From: Flavobacteriaceae bacterium
GTDB taxonomy: Bacteria; Bacteroidota; Bacteroidia; Flavobacteriales; Flavobacteriaceae
DNA: 64,000 nt
Assembly: GCA_013373385.1 (NCBI GenBank)
Contig: JABXHX010000025.1
Span: 49,080 to 113,079, forward strand
Reading direction: 5' to 3'
The notes beneath the pieces are model-generated. The model did not search any database. It had not been told where the DNA came from and saw only the letters and a list, made by a program, of their open reading frames with translations. The translations under genes and the position numbers were made by a program. Within the stretch, counting starts at the first letter, position 1; every line of letters begins with the position of its first letter. This document shows, piece after piece, positions 54,521 to 61,840 of this stretch.

Positions 54521-55015
54521 TTATGGGTTTAATATTTTTTTTAATTTATCTTTTGCTCTATTCATTTTTACTCTAGCATTTACTTCTGTAATACCCAAGG
54601 TTTCAGATATTTCTTTGTAGGGTTTGTCTTCTAGATATAAAAAAATAAGCGCTTTGTCAATATCAGTTAATCGATGTATTGCTTTGTATAGTGCTTTTAG
54701 TTGCTCTTCTTCTGTATTATCATAATCGTCCGATTTAATTTTATAAGTAAAACCATCAATATCTTGTGTTTTTACTGTTCGGGTAGATTTTCTATACAAA
54801 GAAATAGCTGTGTTCAGTGCTACACGATACATCCATGTACTAAATTTAGAATCTCCTCTAAACTTACTGTAATTTTTCCAAAGTTGTATTACAACTTCTT
54901 GAAACAAATCATTATGTGCCTCTTGATTGTTCGTATATATTCTACATACTTTATGAACAATATTTTGATTCTGTTCAAAATCCAATAAAAATTTAGACTC
55001 TAAATCTTTTTGCAC
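54521..55015 (-). CDS. ECF-type RNA polymerase sigma factor divergent from the CarH-like gene
   Basis: A 164-residue group IV sigma factor. Region 2: NQEAHNDLFQEVVIQLWKNY and RGDSKFSTWMYRVALNTAIS; region 4: DIDKALIFLYLEDKPYKEIS and TLGITEVNARVKMNRAK. GTG 55015 (VQKDLESKFLLDFEQ) is the chosen start, because the longer frame's TTG at 55051 is the last part of the TACATTTG -7 element. It is transcribed away from the CarH-like gene with a shared 121-base intergenic region, the layout of the Streptomyces LitS/LitR pair. Confidence 0.88.
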   Translation of the reverse strand: MQKDLESKFLLDFEQNQNIVHKVCRIYTNNQEAHNDLFQEVVIQLWKNYSKFRGDSKFSTWMYRVALNTAISLYRKSTRTVKTQDIDGFTYKIKSDDYDNTEEEQLKALYKAIHRLTDIDKALIFLYLEDKPYKEISETLGITEVNARVKMNRAKDKLKKILNP

Positions 55016-55048
55016 ACTGTAATTTGTTAGTTCTTGATATAAGTAGGG

Positions 55049-55056
55049 CAAATGTA
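55049..55056 (-). promoter_or_regulatory. Putative -7 element of the ECF sigma gene
   Basis: TACATTTG on the minus strand, 33 bases before GTG 55015. It overlaps the frame start at 55051 and so decides the start. Confidence 0.6.
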
Positions 55057-55107
55057 AAAAATGTTACACTATTATTCTGCTGTTTTTTTAAGTTTCATAT
55101 AATTCTG

Positions 55108-55121
55108 TATATTTGTTTAAT
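55108..55121 (+). promoter_or_regulatory. Promoter and operator-like word of the CarH-like gene
   Basis: TATATTTG (55108-55115) is the -7 element; it runs into TTTGTTTAAT (55112-55121), the same word found in the crtI promoter's inverted repeat. The TTG start is at 55137. Confidence 0.55.
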
Positions 55122-55136
55122 AAAATAAGATTTATA

Positions 55137-56033
55137 TTGAACATTATTAAGACAAATTTCACAATAAAAGATCTAGAGAACTTATCTGGAATTAAAGCAC
55201 ATACTATACGCATTTGGGAAAAAAGATATCAGTTGTTAAAGCCACAGCGAACCTCAGGGAATGCGAGATATTACGATACAGAAAATTTGCAAAAACTATT
55301 AAATGTAGTATTGCTAAATAAAAATGGTTATAAAATATCTAAGATATCAGAACTTTCTGAAGATTCTATAATTTTAATTGCTAGAGAATTGGCTAGTAAG
55401 CATGCTTTGGTTGATGATGCTATAAATTCGTTTAAAATAGCAATGTTTAATTTTGACCAGTACCTCTTTCATAAAGTTTACAATCAATTACTTATTAATA
55501 AGACATTTAGAGAGGTGTTTAAAGAGGTGTTTGTTCCATTTCTAAATCATATTGGTGTGCTGTGGCAAACTAAAACTTTAACCCCTGCACATGAACACTT
55601 TATATCGAATCTTATCGCTCAAAAAATTCAGATTAATATTGAGCGAATTCAGCAGCAAATAGAGTCAGATACTAGTAGTGTTTACGTATTGTTTTTACCT
55701 GAAAATGAAATTCATGAATTAGGCTTATTGTATTTAAATTATGAGCTATTATTAAGAGGAAAGCAAACCATTTATTTGGGGCAGAGTATTCCTTTAAATA
55801 ATTTAGATTCTTTATTAAAGAAGTTTGATAAAATACAGTTTATTTCCTCTTTTACCGTTGCACCCTTAGAAGATCATATACTTGATTATATGAAAGAGAT
55901 TGAAGGCTTTATAAAAAACACCAATCATAGTTTTTGTGCCTTTGGTATTAGAACTGCTAGTGTTCAAAAAACTACTTTTCAAGGAGATTTTGTGTTCTAC
56001 AATGGTTTGTTGGATTTGTTAAAAGAGTTATAA
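55137..56033 (+). CDS. CarH/LitR-like MerR regulator, adenosylcobalamin-type photoreceptor
   Basis: A 298-residue regulator with three parts. The N-terminal MerR winged helix: FTIKDLENLSGIKAHTIRIW (residues 8-27). A four-helix bundle with Trp143 and Glu153-His154 in the Wx9EH arrangement (WQTKTLTPAHEH). A C-terminal B12-binding domain with His193 in ENEIHELG (ExHxxG), the expected lower axial ligand of cobalamin. All CarH diagnostic residues are retained, so AdoCbl-dependent light-sensitive repression is likely (inference). TTG 55137 is the start; an in-frame TTG at 55113 lies within the -7 element. It probably represses itself and the crt operon. Confidence 0.88.
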   Translation: MNIIKTNFTIKDLENLSGIKAHTIRIWEKRYQLLKPQRTSGNARYYDTENLQKLLNVVLLNKNGYKISKISELSEDSIILIARELASKHALVDDAINSFKIAMFNFDQYLFHKVYNQLLINKTFREVFKEVFVPFLNHIGVLWQTKTLTPAHEHFISNLIAQKIQINIERIQQQIESDTSSVYVLFLPENEIHELGLLYLNYELLLRGKQTIYLGQSIPLNNLDSLLKKFDKIQFISSFTVAPLEDHILDYMKEIEGFIKNTNHSFCAFGIRTASVQKTTFQGDFVFYNGLLDLLKEL

Positions 56034-56052
56034 TTTTTTTTGAAAAACCTTA

Positions 56053-56088
56053 TTTTGTTTAATTAATTTATATATTTGTTAAACAAAA
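56053..56088 (+). promoter_or_regulatory. Inverted repeat operator-like site of the crt operon
   Basis: TTTTGTTTAA (56053-56062) and its exact reverse complement TTAAACAAAA (56079-56088) flank the -7 element TATATTTG (56071-56078). The right arm also forms a compact dyad TTTGTTAAACAAA (56075-56087) and ends in the crtI start codon. A bound MerR dimer or tetramer would cover the promoter. Confidence 0.65.
56071..56078 (+). promoter_or_regulatory. Putative -7 element of the crt operon
   Basis: TATATTTG, 9 bases before the crtI ATG. No good -33 TTG at 19-23 bases; an alternative sigma factor (perhaps the ECF factor) is possible. Confidence 0.55.
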
Positions 56089-57554
56089 TGAAAAAAACAA
56101 TATACATAATAGGGTCTGGTTTTTCTTCTTTATCGGCAGCTTGTTATTTAGCAAAAGCAGGTAATGATGTAATCGTATTAGAAAAAAACAATACCGTTGG
56201 TGGTAGAGCCAGACAATACAAAAATCAAGGTTTTACTTTTGATATTGGTCCAACTTGGTATTGGATGCCGGATGTTTTTGAGCGTTTTTTTGGAGAATTT
56301 GGTAAAAAGCCATCAGATTTTTACGAACTAGAAAAATTAAATCCAGGGTATCAGGTGTATTTTTCTGAGCTAGAATCCATTTTAATTTCTGGAAATTTAT
56401 ACGAGATTTATGAGGTTTTTGAAAAGGAAGAACCTGGGAGTTCTATACATTTAAAAGAATTTTTAAGTGCTGCAAAATACAATTATGATGTTGCTATCAA
56501 TGATTTAGTTTATAAGCCAGGAGTTTCGCCATTAGAATTGATAACACCTGTAACAATTAAAAAAGTACATCAATTTTTTACAACAATTAGAAAGCAGGTT
56601 AGAAAGAAGATTAAAAATAAAAAGCTATTGCAAATTTTAGAGTTTCCAGTATTGTTTTTAGGAGCTAAACCAAGCAATACACCAGCTTTTTATAATTTTA
56701 TGAATCATGCAGATTTTGGTTTAGGTACTTGGCATCCAAAAGGAGGGATGTATATGGTTGTAGAAGCAATGAAGTCTTTGGCGGTAAGCTTGGGAGTACA
56801 ATTTGAAACAGCTACAACAGTACAAGAAATTTGTGTAGATGCTACTGGAACTACTATAGGTGTTATTGCAAATGGTAATTATAGAGCATCCGATATTGTA
56901 GTAAGTGGTGCAGATTATCATCATTCAGAAACACTTTTACCAACAAAGTATAGGCAGTATTCAGAAAAATATTGGAATAAGAAAATATTTGCACCATCAT
57001 CTTTATTGTTTTACGTAGGTTTTGATAAGAAGTTAGAAAATGTATCACATCATACGTTGTTTTTTGATACAGATTTTGATGTGCATGCTCAAGCAATTTA
57101 TGATACACCTAAATGGCCTGAAAAGCCATTGTTTTATGCAAGTTTTCCGAGTATAACAGACAATAGTTTTGCACCAAAAGGTAAAGAAGCTGCCACATTT
57201 TTAATTCCTTTAGCGCCAGGATTAGAAGATACAGAAGAATTAAGAGAAAAATATTTTAACATTATTATTGAGAGGTTAGAAAAATTGACCAATCAAGAAG
57301 TTAAGAGCAGCGTAATCTTTAAAAAATCATACTGTGTAAACGATTTTATAAAAGACTACAATTCATATAAAGGCAATGCTTATGGTTTGGCAAATATTTT
57401 AACTCAGACTGCATTTCTAAGACCAAATATTAAAAGTAAAAAAGTGAAAAATTTATTTTTTACAGGACAATTAACAGTGCCAGGGCCTGGAGTACCACCG
57501 TCATTAATTTCGGGTAAAATAGTTTCAGATTTAATTATAAAGAGTTACAAATAA
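56088..57554 (+). CDS. crtI: Phytoene desaturase
   Basis: A 488-residue FAD-dependent CrtI that desaturates phytoene, probably to lycopene. The N-terminal dinucleotide fold is IIGSGFSSLSAACYLAKAG (residues about 5-23), followed by GGRARQYKNQGFTFDIGPT. The C-terminal signature is FFTGQLTVPGPGVPPSLISG. Start 56088 is preferred over a TTG-type start four codons upstream. First gene of the light-response operon; its stop shares a base with the crtB start (TAATG). Confidence 0.95.
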   Translation: MKKTIYIIGSGFSSLSAACYLAKAGNDVIVLEKNNTVGGRARQYKNQGFTFDIGPTWYWMPDVFERFFGEFGKKPSDFYELEKLNPGYQVYFSELESILISGNLYEIYEVFEKEEPGSSIHLKEFLSAAKYNYDVAINDLVYKPGVSPLELITPVTIKKVHQFFTTIRKQVRKKIKNKKLLQILEFPVLFLGAKPSNTPAFYNFMNHADFGLGTWHPKGGMYMVVEAMKSLAVSLGVQFETATTVQEICVDATGTTIGVIANGNYRASDIVVSGADYHHSETLLPTKYRQYSEKYWNKKIFAPSSLLFYVGFDKKLENVSHHTLFFDTDFDVHAQAIYDTPKWPEKPLFYASFPSITDNSFAPKGKEAATFLIPLAPGLEDTEELREKYFNIIIERLEKLTNQEVKSSVIFKKSYCVNDFIKDYNSYKGNAYGLANILTQTAFLRPNIKSKKVKNLFFTGQLTVPGPGVPPSLISGKIVSDLIIKSYK

Positions 57555-58396
57555 TGAAAGTTTTATTTGATCAAGTTTCAAGCCAATGTAGCAAGTTGGT
57601 TACAAAAAAATACAGCACCTCTTTTTCGTTGGCTGTAAAAATGTTGTCCCCTAAAATTAGAGAAGCAATTTATAATATTTATGGTTTTGTTCGATTTGCA
57701 GATGAAATTGTAGATAGTTTTCATGCATACAATAAAGAAAAACTCATTAACAAATTTGAGAAAGATTATTACGAAGCATTGGAAAATGGTATTAGTTTAA
57801 ATCCTATTCTTAATGCATTTCAACAAACAGTTTTTAAATATCAAATAACAGATGATTTAGTACAGGCTTTTTTAAAAAGTATGAAAGCAGATTTGTATAA
57901 ATCTGAATATAAAACTAAAGCTGAGTATGATGAATACATTTACGGTTCAGCAGATGTTGTGGGGTTAATGTGTTTAAAGGTATTTGTTAATGGTGATTAT
58001 GAAAAATACAACGAGCTAAAAGCATCAGCTATGCGTTTGGGTTCTGCTTTTCAGAAAGTAAACTTTTTAAGAGATTTAAAAGATGATGTAGAAGGTTTGC
58101 ACAGGTCTTATTTTCCGAATGTAGATTTAAAGCAGCTTACCAACGAATCTAAAGCAGTTATTATTAAAGAAATAGAAGAAGATTTTGAAGTTGCATATAG
58201 AGAAGGGATTTTAAAATTACCTGTTGAAGCAAAATTCGGAGTTTATGTAGCGTACAGATATTATAAAAGATTGTTGAGAAAATTAAAGAACACCTCGTCT
58301 ACAGAAATAATGGAAAGAAGAATTAGAATTTCTAATCCAATGAAGATTAATTTGTTAGCAAGAAGTTTTGTGAAATATAAATTAAATTTAATCTAA
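57554..58396 (+). CDS. crtB: Phytoene synthase
   Basis: A 280-residue prenyl synthase that condenses two geranylgeranyl diphosphates to phytoene. Asp-rich motif 1 is FVRFADEIVDSFH; motif 2 is NFLRDLKDDVEGLHRSYFPN. YIYGSADVVGLM is the intervening signature. Overlaps crtI and crtZ by one base each (TAATG), so all three are translationally coupled. Confidence 0.94.
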   Translation: MKVLFDQVSSQCSKLVTKKYSTSFSLAVKMLSPKIREAIYNIYGFVRFADEIVDSFHAYNKEKLINKFEKDYYEALENGISLNPILNAFQQTVFKYQITDDLVQAFLKSMKADLYKSEYKTKAEYDEYIYGSADVVGLMCLKVFVNGDYEKYNELKASAMRLGSAFQKVNFLRDLKDDVEGLHRSYFPNVDLKQLTNESKAVIIKEIEEDFEVAYREGILKLPVEAKFGVYVAYRYYKRLLRKLKNTSSTEIMERRIRISNPMKINLLARSFVKYKLNLI

Positions 58397-58845
58397 TGTT
58401 ATTTGTAGTAATTACAGTTTCAACTTTTATGCTAATGGAAGCAATAACATGGTGTACACACAAATATGTGATGCACGGATTTGGTTGGTTTTTACACGAA
58501 GATCACCATCAGCCAGGTTATCCACATGTGTTTGAAAAAAACGATGCCTTTTTTGTTGTTTTTGCAGTGCCAAGTATCTTGCTGTTCTATTTTGGAATTA
58601 GGCCAGAGTTAAATTACTTGTTCTTTATCGGGCTTGGAATTTTACTCTATGGAGTAGCTTATTTTTTAGTACATGATGTGTTAATTCATAGACGATTTAA
58701 ATGGTTTAAAAACACCAATAATCGATATTTAAAAGGTTTGCGTAAAGCACATAAAATTCATCATAAACATCTAGATAAACCAGATGGTGAGTGTTTTGGG
58801 ATGTTATTTGTACCCTTAAAATACTTTAAAAAACCAAAAATATAA
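58396..58845 (+). CDS. crtZ: Beta-carotene hydroxylase
   Basis: A 149-residue membrane di-iron hydroxylase that adds 3-hydroxyl groups to beta-ionone rings, yielding zeaxanthin. His clusters HKYVMHGFG, HEDHHQPG, HDVLIHRRF and HKIHHKHL supply the iron ligands; four hydrophobic helices surround them. Overlaps its neighbours by one base at both ends. Confidence 0.93.
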   Translation: MLFVVITVSTFMLMEAITWCTHKYVMHGFGWFLHEDHHQPGYPHVFEKNDAFFVVFAVPSILLFYFGIRPELNYLFFIGLGILLYGVAYFLVHDVLIHRRFKWFKNTNNRYLKGLRKAHKIHHKHLDKPDGECFGMLFVPLKYFKKPKI

Positions 58846-59573
58846 TGTATTTGTATTTACTGTTAAATCTTGGCTCACTAAGCATTCCATTCATATACTC
58901 ATTTAATAAAAAAATGCAGTTTATAAAACAGTGGAAAACGGTATTGCTATCAATAACAGTTGTTGCATCATTCTTTATTCTTTGGGATGTTTTTTTTACA
59001 GCTAAAGGTATTTGGGGTTTTAACGAAAACTATCATTTGCCATATTTAATAGCAGGATTACCAATAGAAGAAATACTATTTTTCTTTTGTATTCCATACG
59101 CAAGCATATTTATATATTATTCCCTCGAATATTTTAAGCCTAGTATGCAGTTATCTGAAAAGATAACAAAGTTAATTACCAGTTTGTTAGTTGTAATTCT
59201 AGTTTTGGTTTTGATATTTAATTCTAATAAATGGTACACATTTGTTAATTACATAGTCTTAATTTTTTCTTTGTTACTAGGCTTATTTTTTGGATTACAA
59301 ATATTAAGAAGGTTCTACATAGCCTTTCTTATAATATTAATTCCATTTTTTATTGTAAACGGAATTTTAACTGGTAGTTTTATAACTGAACCTGTAGTTT
59401 GGTATAACAATGCAGAAAACTTAGGGATGCGCTTATTTACAATTCCTATAGAAGATGTAGGCTATGCATTTAGTATGTTATTTTTAGTAGTGTTTTTAAA
59501 TGAAAAGTTTAAAAAGTCGAAATTATCTCCAGCTAGAATCAAGCTATATTCTAATTTATTAATTGGTTTTTAA
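58845..59573 (+). CDS. Lycopene cyclase, fused CrtYc-CrtYd type
   Basis: A 242-residue membrane protein with two homologous halves. The first has WDVFFTAKGIWGFNENY and GLPIEEILFFFCIPYA; the second has GILTGSFITEPVVWYNN and TIPIEDVGYAFSMLF. This is the heterodimeric CrtYc/CrtYd cyclase fold in one chain, as in archaeal and other Bacteroidota members. It would convert lycopene to beta-carotene. About six to seven transmembrane helices. Overlaps crtZ by one base. Confidence 0.92.
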   Translation: MYLYLLLNLGSLSIPFIYSFNKKMQFIKQWKTVLLSITVVASFFILWDVFFTAKGIWGFNENYHLPYLIAGLPIEEILFFFCIPYASIFIYYSLEYFKPSMQLSEKITKLITSLLVVILVLVLIFNSNKWYTFVNYIVLIFSLLLGLFFGLQILRRFYIAFLIILIPFFIVNGILTGSFITEPVVWYNNAENLGMRLFTIPIEDVGYAFSMLFLVVFLNEKFKKSKLSPARIKLYSNLLIGF

Positions 59574-59579
59574 GATATT

Positions 59580-60050
59580 ATGAAAAGTAAAATCGTATTG
59601 TTTTTAATATTTATCGTATCAAACTTAGGTGCCTTAGGAATCGGAACTCTACTGATGAATAATGGCGCTAATTCAGAATGGTATAATAAGCTAAATAAAG
59701 CTCCGTGGACACCAGAAGGTTGGGTGTTTGGTGCTGCTTGGTTTAGTTTAATGATATGCTTTTCAATATATATGACTCAACTAGTTTCTAAGTTTGAGGT
59801 ACCAGACACACAACTTATAAAGCTCTATGTAATACAATGGATTTTAAATGTAAGTTGGAATTATTTTTTTTTTAATAAAAACCTTACGGTTTTAGGTCTA
59901 GTAATAATTGTTGCACTATGGTTATTAGTAGGATATTTTACTTTTAAATATTTGAATCAGATGAAATATGCAACCCTTTTTATTTTGCCATATTTAATTT
60001 GGATGACCATAGCAACAAGTTTAAATGCATACATAGTAATTAATAATTAA
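59580..60050 (+). CDS. tspO: TspO/MBR family tryptophan-rich sensory protein
   Basis: A 156-residue membrane protein with five predicted helices. NKAPWTPEGWVFGAAWFSL (about residues 37-55) is the signature, and WNVSWNYFFF-type aromatic residues follow. In Rhodobacter TspO binds porphyrins and regulates photopigment genes in response to light and oxygen. It is in the operon (6-base gap), so control of porphyrin or singlet-oxygen stress is plausible. Confidence 0.93.
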   Translation: MKSKIVLFLIFIVSNLGALGIGTLLMNNGANSEWYNKLNKAPWTPEGWVFGAAWFSLMICFSIYMTQLVSKFEVPDTQLIKLYVIQWILNVSWNYFFFNKNLTVLGLVIIVALWLLVGYFTFKYLNQMKYATLFILPYLIWMTIATSLNAYIVINN

Positions 60051-60060
60051 AATTTTTAAG

Positions 60061-60288
60061 ATGACTACATTAAATTTAATAGAAGAGGCTATAAAGTTTG
60101 AAAAGAATCATAAATCTTTTAAAACAAGAAACGAAAAAATAATCGCTTCAAGAAAAGCAAGAGAAATAGTGTTATCCATTAATACTATTTATAAAAAGAA
60201 TAAAGATCAGAATTTGATGAATATTATGAAAAGGATAACGGTAATTAAACAAAAATTAGAGAAAAGGTTAAAGGGTAGAATTGGTTAA
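60061..60288 (+). CDS. Uncharacterised 75-residue charged protein in the light operon
   Basis: A small basic helical protein (about a quarter Lys/Arg) with the phrases LIEEAIKFEKNHKSFKTRNE and IIASRKAREIVLSINTIYKK. It has no signal peptide or membrane helix. I do not recognise a family. It overlaps no neighbour, lies 10 bases after tspO and 1 base before the start of the CIA30-like gene, and so is expected to be cotranscribed. A nucleic-acid- or membrane-associated role could be imagined, but nothing supports one. Confidence 0.7.
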   Translation: MTTLNLIEEAIKFEKNHKSFKTRNEKIIASRKAREIVLSINTIYKKNKDQNLMNIMKRITVIKQKLEKRLKGRIG

Positions 60289-60289
60289 T

Positions 60290-60814
60290 ATGAAATGGGT
60301 GCTTTTTATATGTGTTTTTATGATTACTAATAAAGAAATTATAGTTTTTGATACCGTTAACAACAAACAACGTTGGTATACTACAAACGATGATGTTATG
60401 GGCGGAATTTCAAATTCTTCATTAATTATTGATGATAAGGGAAAAGCAATTTTTTCTGGTGAAGTTTCAATAGAGAATAATGGCGGATTTGCAATGACAA
60501 GATTACCAGTAGATATTAAATTAACGTCGAATAACTCTAAAGTTATATTGAAAATTAAAGGAGATGGTAAAAAATATCAATTAAGAATTAAATCAAAAAG
60601 ATTCCAAAAACATTGGTATATATATGCGTTTCAGACAAGTAATGATGTTCAAGAGTTAGAAATTCCATTAAAAGGTTTTTACCCATCATTTAGAGGTTAC
60701 CAATTAAATTTAGAAAACTTTTCTTCAAATTGCATAAAAGAAATAGCTATTTTAATAGGTAATAAAAAGAACGAGAAATTTAATTTACAAATTGAAAAAA
60801 TTTCAATTCGTTAA
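60290..60814 (+). CDS. CIA30-like protein
   Basis: A 174-residue protein of the complex I intermediate-associated protein 30 family (carbohydrate-binding-like beta-sandwich). NDDVMGGISNSSL (near residue 33), VSIENNGGFAMTRLP and GYQLNLENFSSN are its typical stretches. The N-terminus (WVLFICVFMIT) may be a signal or membrane anchor. In bacteria this family has no established role. ATG 60290 is chosen over TTG 60281. It lies in the crt-photolyase operon. Confidence 0.85.
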   Translation: MKWVLFICVFMITNKEIIVFDTVNNKQRWYTTNDDVMGGISNSSLIIDDKGKAIFSGEVSIENNGGFAMTRLPVDIKLTSNNSKVILKIKGDGKKYQLRIKSKRFQKHWYIYAFQTSNDVQELEIPLKGFYPSFRGYQLNLENFSSNCIKEIAILIGNKKNEKFNLQIEKISIR

Positions 60815-60816
60815 AG

Positions 60817-61353
60817 ATGAAAACAATTAAAATAATAGTACTAATGGCAATAATTAATTTTTCTACTACTTCACAGCAAAAGGAATCTATTTATGATGTT
60901 AAACTTGAAGATATAAACGGTAAATCAATAGATTTAAGTCAGTTTAAGGGAAAGAAAATGTTATTTGTGAATGTAGCATCTAAATGTGGTTTTACAAATC
61001 AGTATGAAGGGTTGCAAGAGTTGCACACTCAGTATAAAGACAAATTAGTAATTATAGGTTTGCCATGTAATCAATTTGGAGGACAAGAACCAGGAACAGA
61101 AACAGAGATACAGTCCTTTTGTAGATTGAATTATGGAGTGGATTTTCCAATAACAAAAAAAATAGATGTAAAAGGGAGTAATCAGCACCCAATTTATGCT
61201 TGGTTAACAAAAAAGGAGTTAAACGGAAAAAAGAGTTCATCAGTAAAATGGAATTTTCAAAAATACTTGGTGGATGAAAATGGTAACTTGATAGATTATT
61301 ACTATTCAATGACAAAACCTTTAAGTAAAAAGATAACGAAACATTTAAACTAA
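60817..61353 (+). CDS. Glutathione peroxidase-family protein (secreted)
   Basis: A 178-residue thiol peroxidase of the glutathione peroxidase family with an N-terminal signal-like segment (about 1-19). Active site: NVASKCGFTNQY (Cys, not selenocysteine), GLPCNQFGGQEPG (Gln), and VKWNFQKYLV (Trp-Asn). It probably uses thioredoxin or another thiol outside the cytoplasm. It is 2 bases downstream of the CIA30-like gene. Its place in the operon fits detoxification of light-generated peroxides. Confidence 0.92.
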   Translation: MKTIKIIVLMAIINFSTTSQQKESIYDVKLEDINGKSIDLSQFKGKKMLFVNVASKCGFTNQYEGLQELHTQYKDKLVIIGLPCNQFGGQEPGTETEIQSFCRLNYGVDFPITKKIDVKGSNQHPIYAWLTKKELNGKKSSSVKWNFQKYLVDENGNLIDYYYSMTKPLSKKITKHLN

Positions 61354-61354
61354 T

Positions 61355-61840
61355 ATGATTCGTTTTTCAAAACATTCAGGAATTTTTACCTTAGAATCTG
61401 AACAAGAATTGCAGATTTCTTTAGATAAAGCTTGGAACTATTTTTCCTCGCCAGAAAATTTGCAGAAAATCACTCCAAAAGAGATGAAATTTACTATCAC
61501 ATCTAAAGTTGATAGAAAAGCATACCAAGGACAAATAATTACCTATAAAGTTTCTCCTTTACCACTAATCACAACCAATTGGGTTACTGAAATTACAGCA
61601 GTAAAACATCAAGAATTTTTTATAGATGAACAGCGTTTTGGACCTTATGCTATGTGGCATCATGAACATTTTTTTGAAGAGCTTTCAAATGGGAACACGT
61701 TGATGAAAGATAAAATATCATATAAAATTCCGTTTGGATTTTTAGGAATAATTGCCCAAAAACTCTTCGTAAAAAAGCAATTGACTTCAATTTTTGAGTA
61801 TCGTTTTTTTACACTAGAAAAGCTTTTCAATGAAAACTAA
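61355..61840 (+). CDS. SRPBCC (START-like) family protein
   Basis: A 161-residue protein of the SRPBCC ligand-binding fold. QISLDKAWNYFSSPENLQKI is the typical helix-grip start, and RFGPYAMWHHEHFFEELSNG plus LFVKKQLTSIFEYRF (C-terminal helix) follow. Such proteins are often annotated as cell-division inhibitor SulA-like and found beside photolyase genes. Its last 11 bases overlap the photolyase gene. Confidence 0.88.
   Translation: MIRFSKHSGIFTLESEQELQISLDKAWNYFSSPENLQKITPKEMKFTITSKVDRKAYQGQIITYKVSPLPLITTNWVTEITAVKHQEFFIDEQRFGPYAMWHHEHFFEELSNGNTLMKDKISYKIPFGFLGIIAQKLFVKKQLTSIFEYRFFTLEKLFNEN

Noticed and set aside
55016..55051. Longer ECF sigma factor starting at TTG 55051
   Set aside because: The TTG is the end of the TACATTTG promoter element; the conserved protein begins near GTG 55015.
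55113..55136. Upstream extension of the CarH-like protein to an in-frame TTG at 55113
   Set aside because: That TTG is part of the TATATTTG -7 element, and family members begin at the NIIKTNFTIKDLENLSG block, so TTG 55137 is the better start.
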